35,168 nt of DNA from positions 1 to 35,168 of the forward strand of contig NZ_MOWM01000070.1 in NCBI RefSeq assembly GCF_016082275.1, given 5' to 3'. Shown here piece after piece: positions 1-7,743 of the stretch. Source of the DNA: Variovorax sp. E3. GTDB lineage: Bacteria > Pseudomonadota > Gammaproteobacteria > Burkholderiales > Burkholderiaceae_C. The notes under the pieces were generated by a model. It worked only from the letters and a program-made list of their open reading frames with translations, did no database searches and was not told the origin of the DNA. The translations under genes and the position numbers were made by a program. Positions within the stretch are counted from its first letter, which is position 1. Each line of letters starts with the position of its first letter.

Positions 1-750
1 CGGCACGGGCCCGGCCGCCGGGGCCGGCGCCGGCGACACCGGTGCCACGGCCGGGGCGTCGAGCCCCACGTCCGGCAACATCGTCGGCACCCAGTCGCTG
101 CGCATTCCGGGCTCGGTCACGCTGGATTTCGCGGCCACCGGGCAAGACGGCGCCTCGCCCATGCAGGGCGTGTTCGGCGTGCTGACCTGGCTGCAGGACG
201 GCAGCCGCTACGACGCCCGGCTGACGCTCAAGGTGCTGTTCAGCACCATCCGCAGCCAGCACAGCACGGGCAGGATCGGCCCCTCGGGCATCGAGCCCGA
301 TCGCTATTCGGAAAGCCGCAAGTCCGAGGTGGCCTCGCATTTCGTGCGCGACCAGGGGCAGGTGGTGTTCAGCAACAACGCGCCGCCCGTGCCGCTGCTG
401 GCCGGGGCGCAGGACCGCCTGAGCATCATGATGCAGCTCGGCGGCCTGCTGGCGGGCAACCCGGGCCGCTACCCGGCGGGCAGCCAGATCTCGATCCAGA
501 CCGTGGGGCCGCGCGACGCCGGCGTGTGGGTGTTCGTGGTCGGCGACGAAGAGCAGCTGAGCCTGCGGCCGGCGAATACCGGGCGCGCAAGCTCACGCGC
601 AGCCCGCGCCAGCAGTTCGACGCCAGGCTGGAGCTCTGGCTGGCGCCCGACTACGGCTATTTGCCCGTGCGGATCAAGCAAACCGAGTCCAACGGCAACT
701 TCGCCGACGCCCAATTGCGAAAAGCCCTACCCACGGGCCCCGCGAATTGA
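1..750 (+). CDS. DUF3108 domain protein, 5' end outside window, frameshifted
   Basis: The gene enters from the left edge reading from base 2. The visible part starts with a Gly/Ala/Thr-rich linker and then a beta-rich domain that I recognise as DUF3108-like: it has the 'SESRKSEVASHFVRDQG' stretch, then 'VWVFVVGDEEQL', and near the end 'FDARLELWLAPDYGYLPVRIK' followed by 'NGNFADAQLRK'. The reading frame breaks near position 558: the first half is in frame 2 and the conserved 'PAGEYRARKL' continuation in frame 1, as expected if one C was lost from CCGG (CTGCGGCC for CTGCCGGCC). Stop TGA is at 748-750. DUF3108 proteins are usually exported proteins of unknown function, often with a proline-rich N-terminal region that would lie outside this window. 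The frameshift is probably a sequence error, since the domain resumes without loss. Confidence 0.75.
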   Translation, partial: RHGPGRRGRRRRHRCHGRGVEPHVRQHRRHPVAAHSGLGHAGFRGHRARRRLAHAGRVRRADLAAGRQPLRRPADAQGAVQHHPQPAQHGQDRPLGHRARSLFGKPQVRGGLAFRARPGAGGVQQQRAARAAAGRGAGPPEHHDAARRPAGGQPGPLPGGQPDLDPDRGAARRRRVGVRGRRRRAAEPAAGEYRARKLTRSPRQQFDARLELWLAPDYGYLPVRIKQTESNGNFADAQLRKALPTGPAN

Positions 751-798
751 GGCAAAACTCACACATTGGCAAAGAAGTAAATCAAAAGACAACGGGTC

Positions 799-826
799 TT
801 GAAACTGGCGCGTTGATTGCTACGTA
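799..826 (+). promoter_or_regulatory. Candidate sigma-70 promoter for the DUF3567 gene
   Basis: TTGAAA at 799-804 and TACGTA at 821-826 are separated by 16 bases, in a stretch that is visibly less GC-rich than its surroundings and lies 40 bases before the chosen start codon. This is a match to the consensus only; no transcription start is shown. Confidence 0.3.
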
Positions 827-865
827 ACCTCTATGAACGCCATCGACATCCTTACAGGGCCCGCC

Positions 866-1143
866 ATGAACATGCTTTATGACTCGGAGTCTTTCGTCGT
901 CGTCCACGTACAGCCCAATGAAGGCGACGAGCCCGCGCAGCCGAATGTGCCGGTTCTGGAACGCCACGGCTTTGAAATTGTGGACAAGCGTTCGGGCAAG
1001 GAGGTGTACCTCGACGGCTCCTGGGCCGAGCTGTTCCAGCAACAGATCGCGGCCTGGCAGCTCAACACCCCCACCCAGGAAGAGGTCGAGGACACCCTCG
1101 AGGCTACGCCGAGCTGGCGCACACGCCGGTCCTCGTGCACTGA
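866..1143 (+). CDS. DUF3567 family protein, frameshifted near 1104
   Basis: A small acidic cytoplasmic protein of about 92 residues once the frame is repaired. It begins 'MNMLYDSESFVVVHVQP', continues with 'GFEIVDKRSGKEVYLDG' and ends in a short 'PVLVH' tail, the pattern of the DUF3567 proteins of Burkholderiales (function unknown; family call from memory). The reading frame shifts near 1104: CTCGAGGCTACGCC should be CTCGAGGGCTACGCC, so one G of a GGG run is missing, and the repaired frame runs to the TGA at 1141-1143. An in-frame ATG at 833 is possible, but the conserved family start is at 866 and an AGGGC stretch lies just before it. A strong terminator follows directly. It is probably monocistronic. 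Confidence 0.75.
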
Positions 1144-1175
1144 GACCCTGAAGCCGCTTTCATCCGGTTTCCCGC

Positions 1176-1203
1176 AAAAAGCGCCCAACAGGGCGCTTTT
1201 TTC
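1176..1203 (+). terminator. Rho-independent terminator after the DUF3567 gene
   Basis: AAAAAGCGCCC, loop AACA, GGGCGCTTTTTTC: a 7-bp GC stem with flanking A and T runs. The T run follows on the + strand, and the A run would also serve transcripts arriving from the other side. Confidence 0.9.
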
Positions 1204-1326
1204 ATGGCAAAGCCGCTTTCAGCGGTGAATCCACCCGCACGCCAACAGGAAAGCGGGGCACGGACGACAGCAACAAGCGCTGATGGACGGCACGGCAAGC
1301 GCCCGCCGACGGCATACGATGGCGCG

Positions 1327-2208
1327 ATGCTTTCTCCACCCCGGCCCGCGCGGGCCCACCGATTCCTGTTCTCCCTGGTCGCCACGCTCGTCGCGACCAC
1401 GTTCGCCGGCTGCTCGGCGCTTTCGTCCGGCGCCGACAAGCCCGATGCCCCCGACGTTCCGATCGCGCGCCGCATCGCCGCGCTGCAGCCCGTCGACGTC
1501 CTGCTGCTCGGCGAGCAGCACGATGCGCCCGAGCACCACGTCATCGAGCGCGAAACCGTCGAGGCGCTGGTCGCGCGCGGCCATCTCGCCGCGCTGGCGC
1601 TCGAGATGGCCGAAGAGGGCCGCAGCACCGCTCACGTCGCCCCCACCGCCACCGAAGCCCAGGTGCAGGCCGCCCTCGACTGGAGCGACAAGGCCTGGCC
1701 CTGGGCCAGCTACGGCCCCGCCGTGATGGCGGCCGTGCGCGCGGGCGTGCCCGTGGTCGGCGCCAACCTGCCGCGCGCCCGCATGAAGGACGCCATGGCC
1801 GATGTGTCCCTGGACGCGCAGCTCGCCCCCGCGGCCTACGCCGCGCAGCAGACCGCCGTGCGCGACGGCCACTGCAAGATGCTGCCCGAGTCGCAGATCG
1901 TTCCCATGACCCGCATCCAGGTCGGCCGCGACCGCGCCATGGCGCAGGCCGTCGTCAAGGCGCGCAAGCCCGGCCAGACCGTGCTGCTGATCGCCGGCGC
2001 GGGCCACGTGGTGCGCACCCTGGGCGTGCCGCAGCACCTGCCGGACGACATCAAGGTGGCCACGGTGCGCATGCTCGCCGCGCCCACGCTGGCGAGCGTG
2101 GTGCCCGGCGAATTCGACCGCACCTGGCAGACGCCCCCGCTGCCCGAAAAAGACTACTGCGCCGAACTGCGCGCCCCCGCCAGGCCGGCGCCCAAGCCGG
2201 GCGACTGA
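1327..2208 (+). CDS. ChaN-like (Tiki/ChaN superfamily) lipoprotein
   Basis: A 293-residue exported protein. The start at 1327 is chosen because it puts a short basic N-terminus directly before a hydrophobic stretch and a lipobox-like 'FAGC', so it is probably an outer-membrane or periplasmic lipoprotein; the frame is open for 41 more codons upstream, but those residues are not signal-like. The mature part has the hallmark 'LLGEQHDAPEHH' (Gly-Glu-x-His-Asp), a 'LALEMAEEGR' segment and near the C-terminus 'IAGAGHVVRTLGVPQHL', as in ChaN/haem-binding uptake proteins. ChaN of Campylobacter is iron-regulated and binds haem; a haem or iron role here is inference, and no Fur box was seen. The gene converges on the repetitive-protein operon, with that operon's terminator between them. 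Confidence 0.82.
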   Translation: MLSPPRPARAHRFLFSLVATLVATTFAGCSALSSGADKPDAPDVPIARRIAALQPVDVLLLGEQHDAPEHHVIERETVEALVARGHLAALALEMAEEGRSTAHVAPTATEAQVQAALDWSDKAWPWASYGPAVMAAVRAGVPVVGANLPRARMKDAMADVSLDAQLAPAAYAAQQTAVRDGHCKMLPESQIVPMTRIQVGRDRAMAQAVVKARKPGQTVLLIAGAGHVVRTLGVPQHLPDDIKVATVRMLAAPTLASVVPGEFDRTWQTPPLPEKDYCAELRAPARPAPKPGD

Positions 2209-2223
2209 GCCGCAACGCCCATG

Positions 2224-2253
2224 AAAAAAGCCGCGAGCCCGAAGGCCCGCGGC
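2224..2253 (-). terminator. Terminator of the repetitive-protein operon
   Basis: Read on the - strand this is a 10-bp GC-rich stem (2244-2253 with 2230-2239, including one G-U pair) closed by a UUCG tetraloop and followed by six U (2224-2229). The stem is complete only on the - strand; on the + strand one pair becomes A-C. It ends transcription of the gene that stops at 2278. Confidence 0.9.
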
Positions 2254-2277
2254 TTCATGCCCCGCGGCTGACCGGGT

Positions 2278-5200
2278 TCAGCGCGAAGCGATCGACGAAC
2301 TCGCCGAATTGCCGACCGCCGACGCGGTGATCTGGTTGCCCGTGGTGCGCAGCGTGCCGTTGCTCACCGGGCCCGATACGCCCACCCCGAAGTTCACGCT
2401 GGTCACCGAGGCCGTCACGTTGCCCGTGTTGACCTGGTAGTTGCCGACCACCGCGCTCGGCGCGCCGGTGTTCAGCGCGGTCTGCGTCAGCCGGTTGGTC
2501 GCGCTGTTGCCAAAGGCCTGCGCGGCCAGCGTGTTGCCCGTCACGCCCACGGTGCCGTTCGACACCCCGAGCGTGCCCGGCGCGCCGGTCGCATTCAGCG
2601 CCACCTGGTAGCTGGTGCCCGTGCTCGACGCCGACACCGCGCCCGCATTGGTCTGGCTGTTCAGGATGGCCGCGCTGGCCGTCACGTTCAGCGCCAGCGG
2701 CGAGGCCGACAGGCTGCCGCTGCCCGGTGCGGCGGCCGCCGCGCCGTAGCCGCTGCCCGCGCTCGACTCCAGCACATTGGTGGCCGCGTTGCCGCGCGCC
2801 AGCGCCGCCGTGGTGTTGCCGTCGAGCGAGATCCCGCCGCCGTTGAGCGCCGTGGCGCCCGCCGCCGAGGTCAGCGACACCGACGCCACCGTGCTGGCCT
2901 TGGCCGTTGCGTCCGCTGTGCTCGACTGCGAGTTGACGATGCCCACGCTCGCGCCCTGCACCGCGCCGGCCGCCACCGTGGCGCTGTTGCTCGCCCGGTT
3001 GGCCGAGGCCTCGGCGAAGGTGCTGTTGCCGGTGACGGCGAGCGAGCCGCCCGCCAGGCTCGCCGCGCCCGGCGTGTTGTCGTCGTTGTTGAGCGCGGTC
3101 GTCGCCGTGGCGGAGACCGCCGTCGTTGCCGACTGGCGGTTCGACACCACGTGGTCGCCGGCCGCGGCCACGACACCCGAGGCCAGCGCCTCGCCCAGCA
3201 CCGCCGCGCCCGCGCTGGCCAGCGGCTGCGTGTTGCCGCCCGTCACCTTCAGGGTGTTGGTCGCGTCGTTGATCACGCCCAGCGCCGTGTTGCTGTTGCC
3301 GGACAGGCGCACGGTCGAATTCGTCGAGCCCACCGGTGCGAACAGCGTCATGCTCGACGAAGCCGACACCGGCGCGTCGCCCGTCTGGATCGACTGCGTC
3401 GCCGAGCGCGCCGCCACGCTGGTGCCGGCCAGGCTCACGCTGTTGAGCGCCGTGTTGCCCACCGCCGTCGCGGCCTGCTTGTTGTCCGACACGCTCAGCG
3501 TCGAGCCGCCGATGGTCGCGCCCGTCGTGGTGTCGATGCCGATGCTGCCGGTCACCTTCGCGCTCACCTCGCCCGTCTGCACCTGCACGTTCACCAGCGC
3601 CTGGTCGGCGGCCACGAGCGTGGAGGCCGCGGGCACCGCCAGCGTGGCGGCCAGCGGCACGAAGAGGTTGCCCGACACCACGCCGCCCTTCACGTCCAGG
3701 CTGTTGGTGGCCGCGTTGCCGGTGGCGATGCCGCTGGTGGTGTTGCCGTCGAGCATGGCGCCGCTGCCGTTGATCGGCGCGCCGCCGTTCAGCGTGAGGC
3801 GGATCGTGCTGTCGGCCGTGGCCGTCGAGGTGCCGCTGCTGTCCTGCACGTTCAGCACCGCCAGCCGCGCCGCTTGCGCCGCGCCGCCGGCCAGCGTGTT
3901 GGCGTTGGTCGCCTGGTTGGCCGTGGCCTGCGCCACCGTGCTGTTGCCCGTCACCTTGAAGCTGCTGGCGCCGGCCAGCGCCGTGCCGGCCACCGCGCGG
4001 TCCTGGTTGTAGATCGCGGTGGTGGCCGTGCTGCCGACCGCGCCGGACGCGCTCTGCCGGTTCAGCAGCAGCTGGTCGCCCGTGGCCGTGGTGTTGCCGG
4101 GCAACGCGCCCTGCGTCACGATGGCCGGGAAGATGAAGCCGGCGCTGTTGTCGGCCTTCACGCTCACCGTGTTGGTCGCGTCGTTGCTCACGGCCGTGGC
4201 CGAGTTGAGGTTGCCCGAGATCTCGACCGTCGACGCGCCCGCCACCGACGCCGGCGCGAAGGCCTGCATGCTCGACTTCGCATCGACCGCGCCGAAGTTC
4301 GCCTGCGTCGATTGCAGCGCCGTGCGCGCCGACACGTTGGCCGCCGCCGCGCCGCCCGCTCCGGCCAGTGCCACGCTGTTGGTGGCGGTGTTGCCGGTGG
4401 CTTCGGCGCTCTGCTTGTTGCCCGTCACGCTCAGGGTCGAGCCGGTCACGGCCGAACCCACCGCCGTGTCGATGCCGAAGGCGCCGCCCACGGTGGAAGA
4501 AATCAGCGGCGTGCCGAGCACCAGTTGCGTGTTCGACAGCGCATGGTCGGCGTTCGCGTTGGTCGCGCCGACCTGGCTTGCGGCGGACGCGGACAACTGG
4601 CCGTTGGCCGACGCGATGTTCGTGCCCTTCACGTCGATGCTGCTGGTGGCCGCGTTGCCGGTGGACGAACCGCCGTTCTCGTTGTTGCTCACCGCGACCT
4701 TCGAACCCTGCACCGAAGCACCGCCCAGCGACACGCGCACCCCGGCCTGCGAAGCGAGCGGGCCGCCCAGCTGGCCGACGCGCGAAGTCACGGCGGCGGA
4801 GGTGAACTGCGCGTTCTGCACCGCGCTGGTGGTCGCGACGTTCGATGCGTCGATGGCCACGCCGTTCACCGCGCTGTTGCTCGTGGCGTCGGCGCCGGCG
4901 GTGTTGCCGTTGGCCACCACGCTCGATGCGGTCACGGCGCCGCCGACCTGCGTCCACACTTCGGGCCCGCCGCTGCGTTCCGCGCTCACGCTGCCCTGGC
5001 CGGCCTGCGCGTTCTGCACGCTGGACGATGCGTTGGTCGCGAGCACGTTGCCCGCCAGCGTCGCGCCCGAATTGACGAAGCCCGTCGTGGCGATGTTCGT
5101 GCCCTTCACGCCCACCGTGTTGCCGGTGGCGCGGCTGCCGTAGGCCAGCGCCTGCGCGTTGTTGTTCGAGGCCGAGACCGAGGCCGTGTCCAGGCCGCCG

Positions 5201-7668
5201 GTGATCACCGTGCGCTCCACCGTGCCGCCGGCCGCCGTGGCGCCGATGACGGTGCCGCCGCCGCCCACGGCCTGCGTGTTGGTCACGTTGGCCACCGACG
5301 CGAAGCCCGAGGCCTTGAGGTTGCCCGCATCGAGCACCACGCCGTTCGCCGCGTCGTTGCCGTAGGCGGCCGCGACGAAAGCGTTGCGGTCGTTGGCCAC
5401 GCTGCTGCCCGTCACGCCGCCGACCACGCCCACCGCGAAGCCGTCGGCGCCGATCGCGGCCGAGTTGACGGTGGACCGCGTCGACTGGTCGTTGAGCACG
5501 CCATACGCCGCATTCACGACCGGCTGCGTGGCCAGGGCGTTGTCGAACGGCAGGCTGCTGGCGAGGTTGACCGTGACGCTGGACGCCACCGCCGCCGAAG
5601 GCGTCACCGTCACGTTGCCGGCCTTCACGCCCACCGCGTTCGATGCCGAGTTGCCGTAGCCGATGGCGCGCTGCACGTTGTCGGTCAGCGCCACCGAGGA
5701 CTTGCCGTTGATGTTGCCCGTCACCCCGATCGCGGCTTGCGCGCCGTACAGGCCCGTGCCCACGGGGGAGCTGGCGTCGTTCATCTGCACGCTGGCAATG
5801 CCCGCGCCCGTGCCCACCGTCGTGCCCGTGAGCGACAGCGCGTTGGTCGCGCCGTTGCCGACCGCGATGGCCTCTTGCCGGTTCGTGGTCGACGACAGCG
5901 CGCTTTTGGAGATCGGTGCGCCGCCGCCGTTCGCGGTGAGCCAGATCAGCGAGCCCGGCACGAGCGGTGCGCCGTTGATGGCGCCCACGCCGCCGTCGTT
6001 GTAGTTGCCCTGCAGGTTGGTGATGGTGGTCGAGCCAGCCGCCGAAACGCGGCCGTCGGAACTCGTGCCGCCCGTCAGCACTGCCGCGCCGCTGCCGGTG
6101 CTCAGGTCGGACGCGGCGAGCGCCATGCTCTGCGTCACCTGGTTGCCCTGCGCGGTGGCCGCCACGCGGTTGCCGCCGACCGTGACCGTGCCGTTGGCCA
6201 CGCCGTGCGTGGCGTCGCCCGCCTGCGCCAGGATGGCCGAAGGGCTCACGAGCGCGACGCCCGGCGCGCCCGAATTCGACTGCTGGTTCGACAGCGCGGT
6301 GGAGGCCGCGTACGAAGACACGCCCTTGCCGGTGGCGATCGAACTCGACGCCGCGTTGCCGGTCATGGCTGCGGTGATGCTGTTGTCGCGCAGCAGCACC
6401 GTGCCGCCGTCGACCGCCTGCGCGCTGGCCACCACGGACGCGCCCGAGGTCTGCGCGACCATCGTGCTCGCCAGGCCGTTGCCGATGTTGCCCTGGCTGT
6501 TGATGACGGCCAGGTCGCTGTTCATGTGGGTGGCCACGCCCACGCCCGTGTGGGTGCTGTCGTTGGCCGTGGGCGCGGTGGTGCCCGCCACCGACACCGC
6601 GTCGCCGAGCACGATGCGGTTGCCGGCGGTGTCGCCCGTGGCGCCGAGCGCCTCGTTGCCCGTGACCGCGCTGGAAATCGCATTGCCCTGCACCGACAGC
6701 GTGCCCTTCAGCGTGTTGGTCACGCCCGGCACGCCCGAGACCGCGCCGATCACCGTGGCGCCCGAGTTGGTGGCGCTGTGCGCCGCGGCCACGATGCCGT
6801 TGCCGTTCACCTGCAGGTTCGACACCATCGCCGAGCCCGCGAAGGTCGGCGCGCCGCCCGACTGGATCTGCGCCGTGCTGTTGGCGCTGTTGCCCTTGAG
6901 CACCGCGGAGACCGTGTTGCGGTCCAGCGATGCCGTGCCCGTCACGGCGCTGTTCACGGTCGAGGCCATCAGCAGGTCGACCATGCTGTTGTTGGCCGCC
7001 GCCGTCGAGGCTGCGCCCGTCGCCGACTGCACCGAGGTCACGACGATGTTGCCCGACGCATTGAACAGCGTCGGCCCTCCCGGAAAGAGCAGCGTGGCCG
7101 TGCCCTGCTGCGCCGGCGCATTGCTCGCGGTGCCCGACACCAGCGACGTGCCGTTGTTCAGCGTGGTCGTGGCCGAGATGGTGTTGTCGGCGTTCAGCAC
7201 GCTGCCGGTCTGCAGCGAGATCACTTCCATCTTGCTGGTGTCGACCTTGCTCGACACCACGCCGGTGTTGACGCCGATGGCCACCGTCGCGGCGTTGTTG
7301 AGCGCGCCGATCGGGGTCGCCAGCGTGCCCACGGTGGACGAGGCGATGTTGCCGGTGGCCGACGCGCCGATCAGGTTGCCGTTGGTGGACAGCGAAACCG
7401 GCGTGGGGGTCGGCGTCGTCGGCGTGCCGGTGGCGGTGGTGCCGATGGTCGCGTTGGTGATCGTCGCGTCCACGTTGCCAGCGTTGCTCTGCCGGTCGGG
7501 CACGCCCGCGGTCGTGTTGCTCACGGCGCCGACGAAGGCGGTGTCGACCGTCGTGCCGGCCGCGTGCGCGCCGGTGGCGATCAGCGCCATCGCGGCGGCC
7601 GATGCGATGCTGCTGAGGCTGAACATGGGCGCGCGTGCGGCCCGACTCTGGATCTGGCGTGCTTTCAT
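2278..7668 (-). CDS. Giant repetitive exported protein, candidate HfaD-like adhesin
   Basis: 1796 residues. The N-terminus is a Sec signal peptide: basic start, hydrophobic stretch and a cleavage site after 'TGAHA' near residue 36. The start has an AGGAG ribosome site six bases upstream. The rest is built almost wholly of Ala, Gly, Ser, Thr, Asn and Val; I see no cysteine, very few aromatics and few charges. Two motifs alternate every 70-100 residues: 'GN...A.A.GN.ATN.(V/L)' and 'N.Q...G.V.A', with further variable turns. This suggests a regular beta-strand solenoid or an amyloid-like fibre. There is no autotransporter barrel, LPXTG or type I secretion tail; the protein ends in repeats ('ASAVGNSASSSIASR'). 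It lies 75 bases after a CsgG/HfaB-type pore gene, so export by that pore is inferred. The closest known arrangement is Caulobacter hfaD, but HfaD itself is much shorter. It could instead be a secreted matrix protein. Confidence 0.8.
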   Translation of the reverse strand: MKARQIQSRAARAPMFSLSSIASAAAMALIATGAHAAGTTVDTAFVGAVSNTTAGVPDRQSNAGNVDATITNATIGTTATGTPTTPTPTPVSLSTNGNLIGASATGNIASSTVGTLATPIGALNNAATVAIGVNTGVVSSKVDTSKMEVISLQTGSVLNADNTISATTTLNNGTSLVSGTASNAPAQQGTATLLFPGGPTLFNASGNIVVTSVQSATGAASTAAANNSMVDLLMASTVNSAVTGTASLDRNTVSAVLKGNSANSTAQIQSGGAPTFAGSAMVSNLQVNGNGIVAAAHSATNSGATVIGAVSGVPGVTNTLKGTLSVQGNAISSAVTGNEALGATGDTAGNRIVLGDAVSVAGTTAPTANDSTHTGVGVATHMNSDLAVINSQGNIGNGLASTMVAQTSGASVVASAQAVDGGTVLLRDNSITAAMTGNAASSSIATGKGVSSYAASTALSNQQSNSGAPGVALVSPSAILAQAGDATHGVANGTVTVGGNRVAATAQGNQVTQSMALAASDLSTGSGAAVLTGGTSSDGRVSAAGSTTITNLQGNYNDGGVGAINGAPLVPGSLIWLTANGGGAPISKSALSSTTNRQEAIAVGNGATNALSLTGTTVGTGAGIASVQMNDASSPVGTGLYGAQAAIGVTGNINGKSSVALTDNVQRAIGYGNSASNAVGVKAGNVTVTPSAAVASSVTVNLASSLPFDNALATQPVVNAAYGVLNDQSTRSTVNSAAIGADGFAVGVVGGVTGSSVANDRNAFVAAAYGNDAANGVVLDAGNLKASGFASVANVTNTQAVGGGGTVIGATAAGGTVERTVITGGLDTASVSASNNNAQALAYGSRATGNTVGVKGTNIATTGFVNSGATLAGNVLATNASSSVQNAQAGQGSVSAERSGGPEVWTQVGGAVTASSVVANGNTAGADATSNSAVNGVAIDASNVATTSAVQNAQFTSAAVTSRVGQLGGPLASQAGVRVSLGGASVQGSKVAVSNNENGGSSTGNAATSSIDVKGTNIASANGQLSASAASQVGATNANADHALSNTQLVLGTPLISSTVGGAFGIDTAVGSAVTGSTLSVTGNKQSAEATGNTATNSVALAGAGGAAAANVSARTALQSTQANFGAVDAKSSMQAFAPASVAGASTVEISGNLNSATAVSNDATNTVSVKADNSAGFIFPAIVTQGALPGNTTATGDQLLLNRQSASGAVGSTATTAIYNQDRAVAGTALAGASSFKVTGNSTVAQATANQATNANTLAGGAAQAARLAVLNVQDSSGTSTATADSTIRLTLNGGAPINGSGAMLDGNTTSGIATGNAATNSLDVKGGVVSGNLFVPLAATLAVPAASTLVAADQALVNVQVQTGEVSAKVTGSIGIDTTTGATIGGSTLSVSDNKQAATAVGNTALNSVSLAGTSVAARSATQSIQTGDAPVSASSSMTLFAPVGSTNSTVRLSGNSNTALGVINDATNTLKVTGGNTQPLASAGAAVLGEALASGVVAAAGDHVVSNRQSATTAVSATATTALNNDDNTPGAASLAGGSLAVTGNSTFAEASANRASNSATVAAGAVQGASVGIVNSQSSTADATAKASTVASVSLTSAAGATALNGGGISLDGNTTAALARGNAATNVLESSAGSGYGAAAAAPGSGSLSASPLALNVTASAAILNSQTNAGAVSASSTGTSYQVALNATGAPGTLGVSNGTVGVTGNTLAAQAFGNSATNRLTQTALNTGAPSAVVGNYQVNTGNVTASVTSVNFGVGVSGPVSNGTLRTTGNQITASAVGNSASSSIASR
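2281..4638 (-). repeat. Protein-level tandem repeat, units of about 310 residues
   Basis: Within the giant protein, residues 1011-1323 (3700-4638) and 1324-1632 (2773-3699) align end to end. Shared landmarks in the same order are: '(I/L)DVKG', 'GIDT..G..(V/I).GSTLSV..NKQ.A.A.GNTA.NSV.LAG', 'SSM..FAP', 'NDATNT', 'GD....NRQSA', 'VTGNST.A.A.AN.A.N' and 'GNTT...A.GNAATN'. Residues 1633-1796 repeat a shorter form of the pattern. The copies are diverged, so this is an old duplication rather than an assembly artefact. Confidence 0.8.
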
Positions 7669-7743
7669 GGCGTGACTCCTGGAATGTTGGAAGCGGTCTT
7701 GGGTCGGAAAGAGGTGCGGCGGAAAAATGCGCGCGAAGGCCGA

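Noticed and set aside
833..865. Upstream ATG at 833 as the start of the DUF3567 protein
   Set aside because: It would add 11 residues that are not part of the family pattern, and a better ribosome-site distance exists for 866.
2278..7668. Giant repeat protein as a classical autotransporter or type I secreted RTX protein
   Set aside because: No C-terminal beta-barrel, no terminal aromatic residue, and no GGXGXDXXX nonapeptides are present; the last residues are still repeats.
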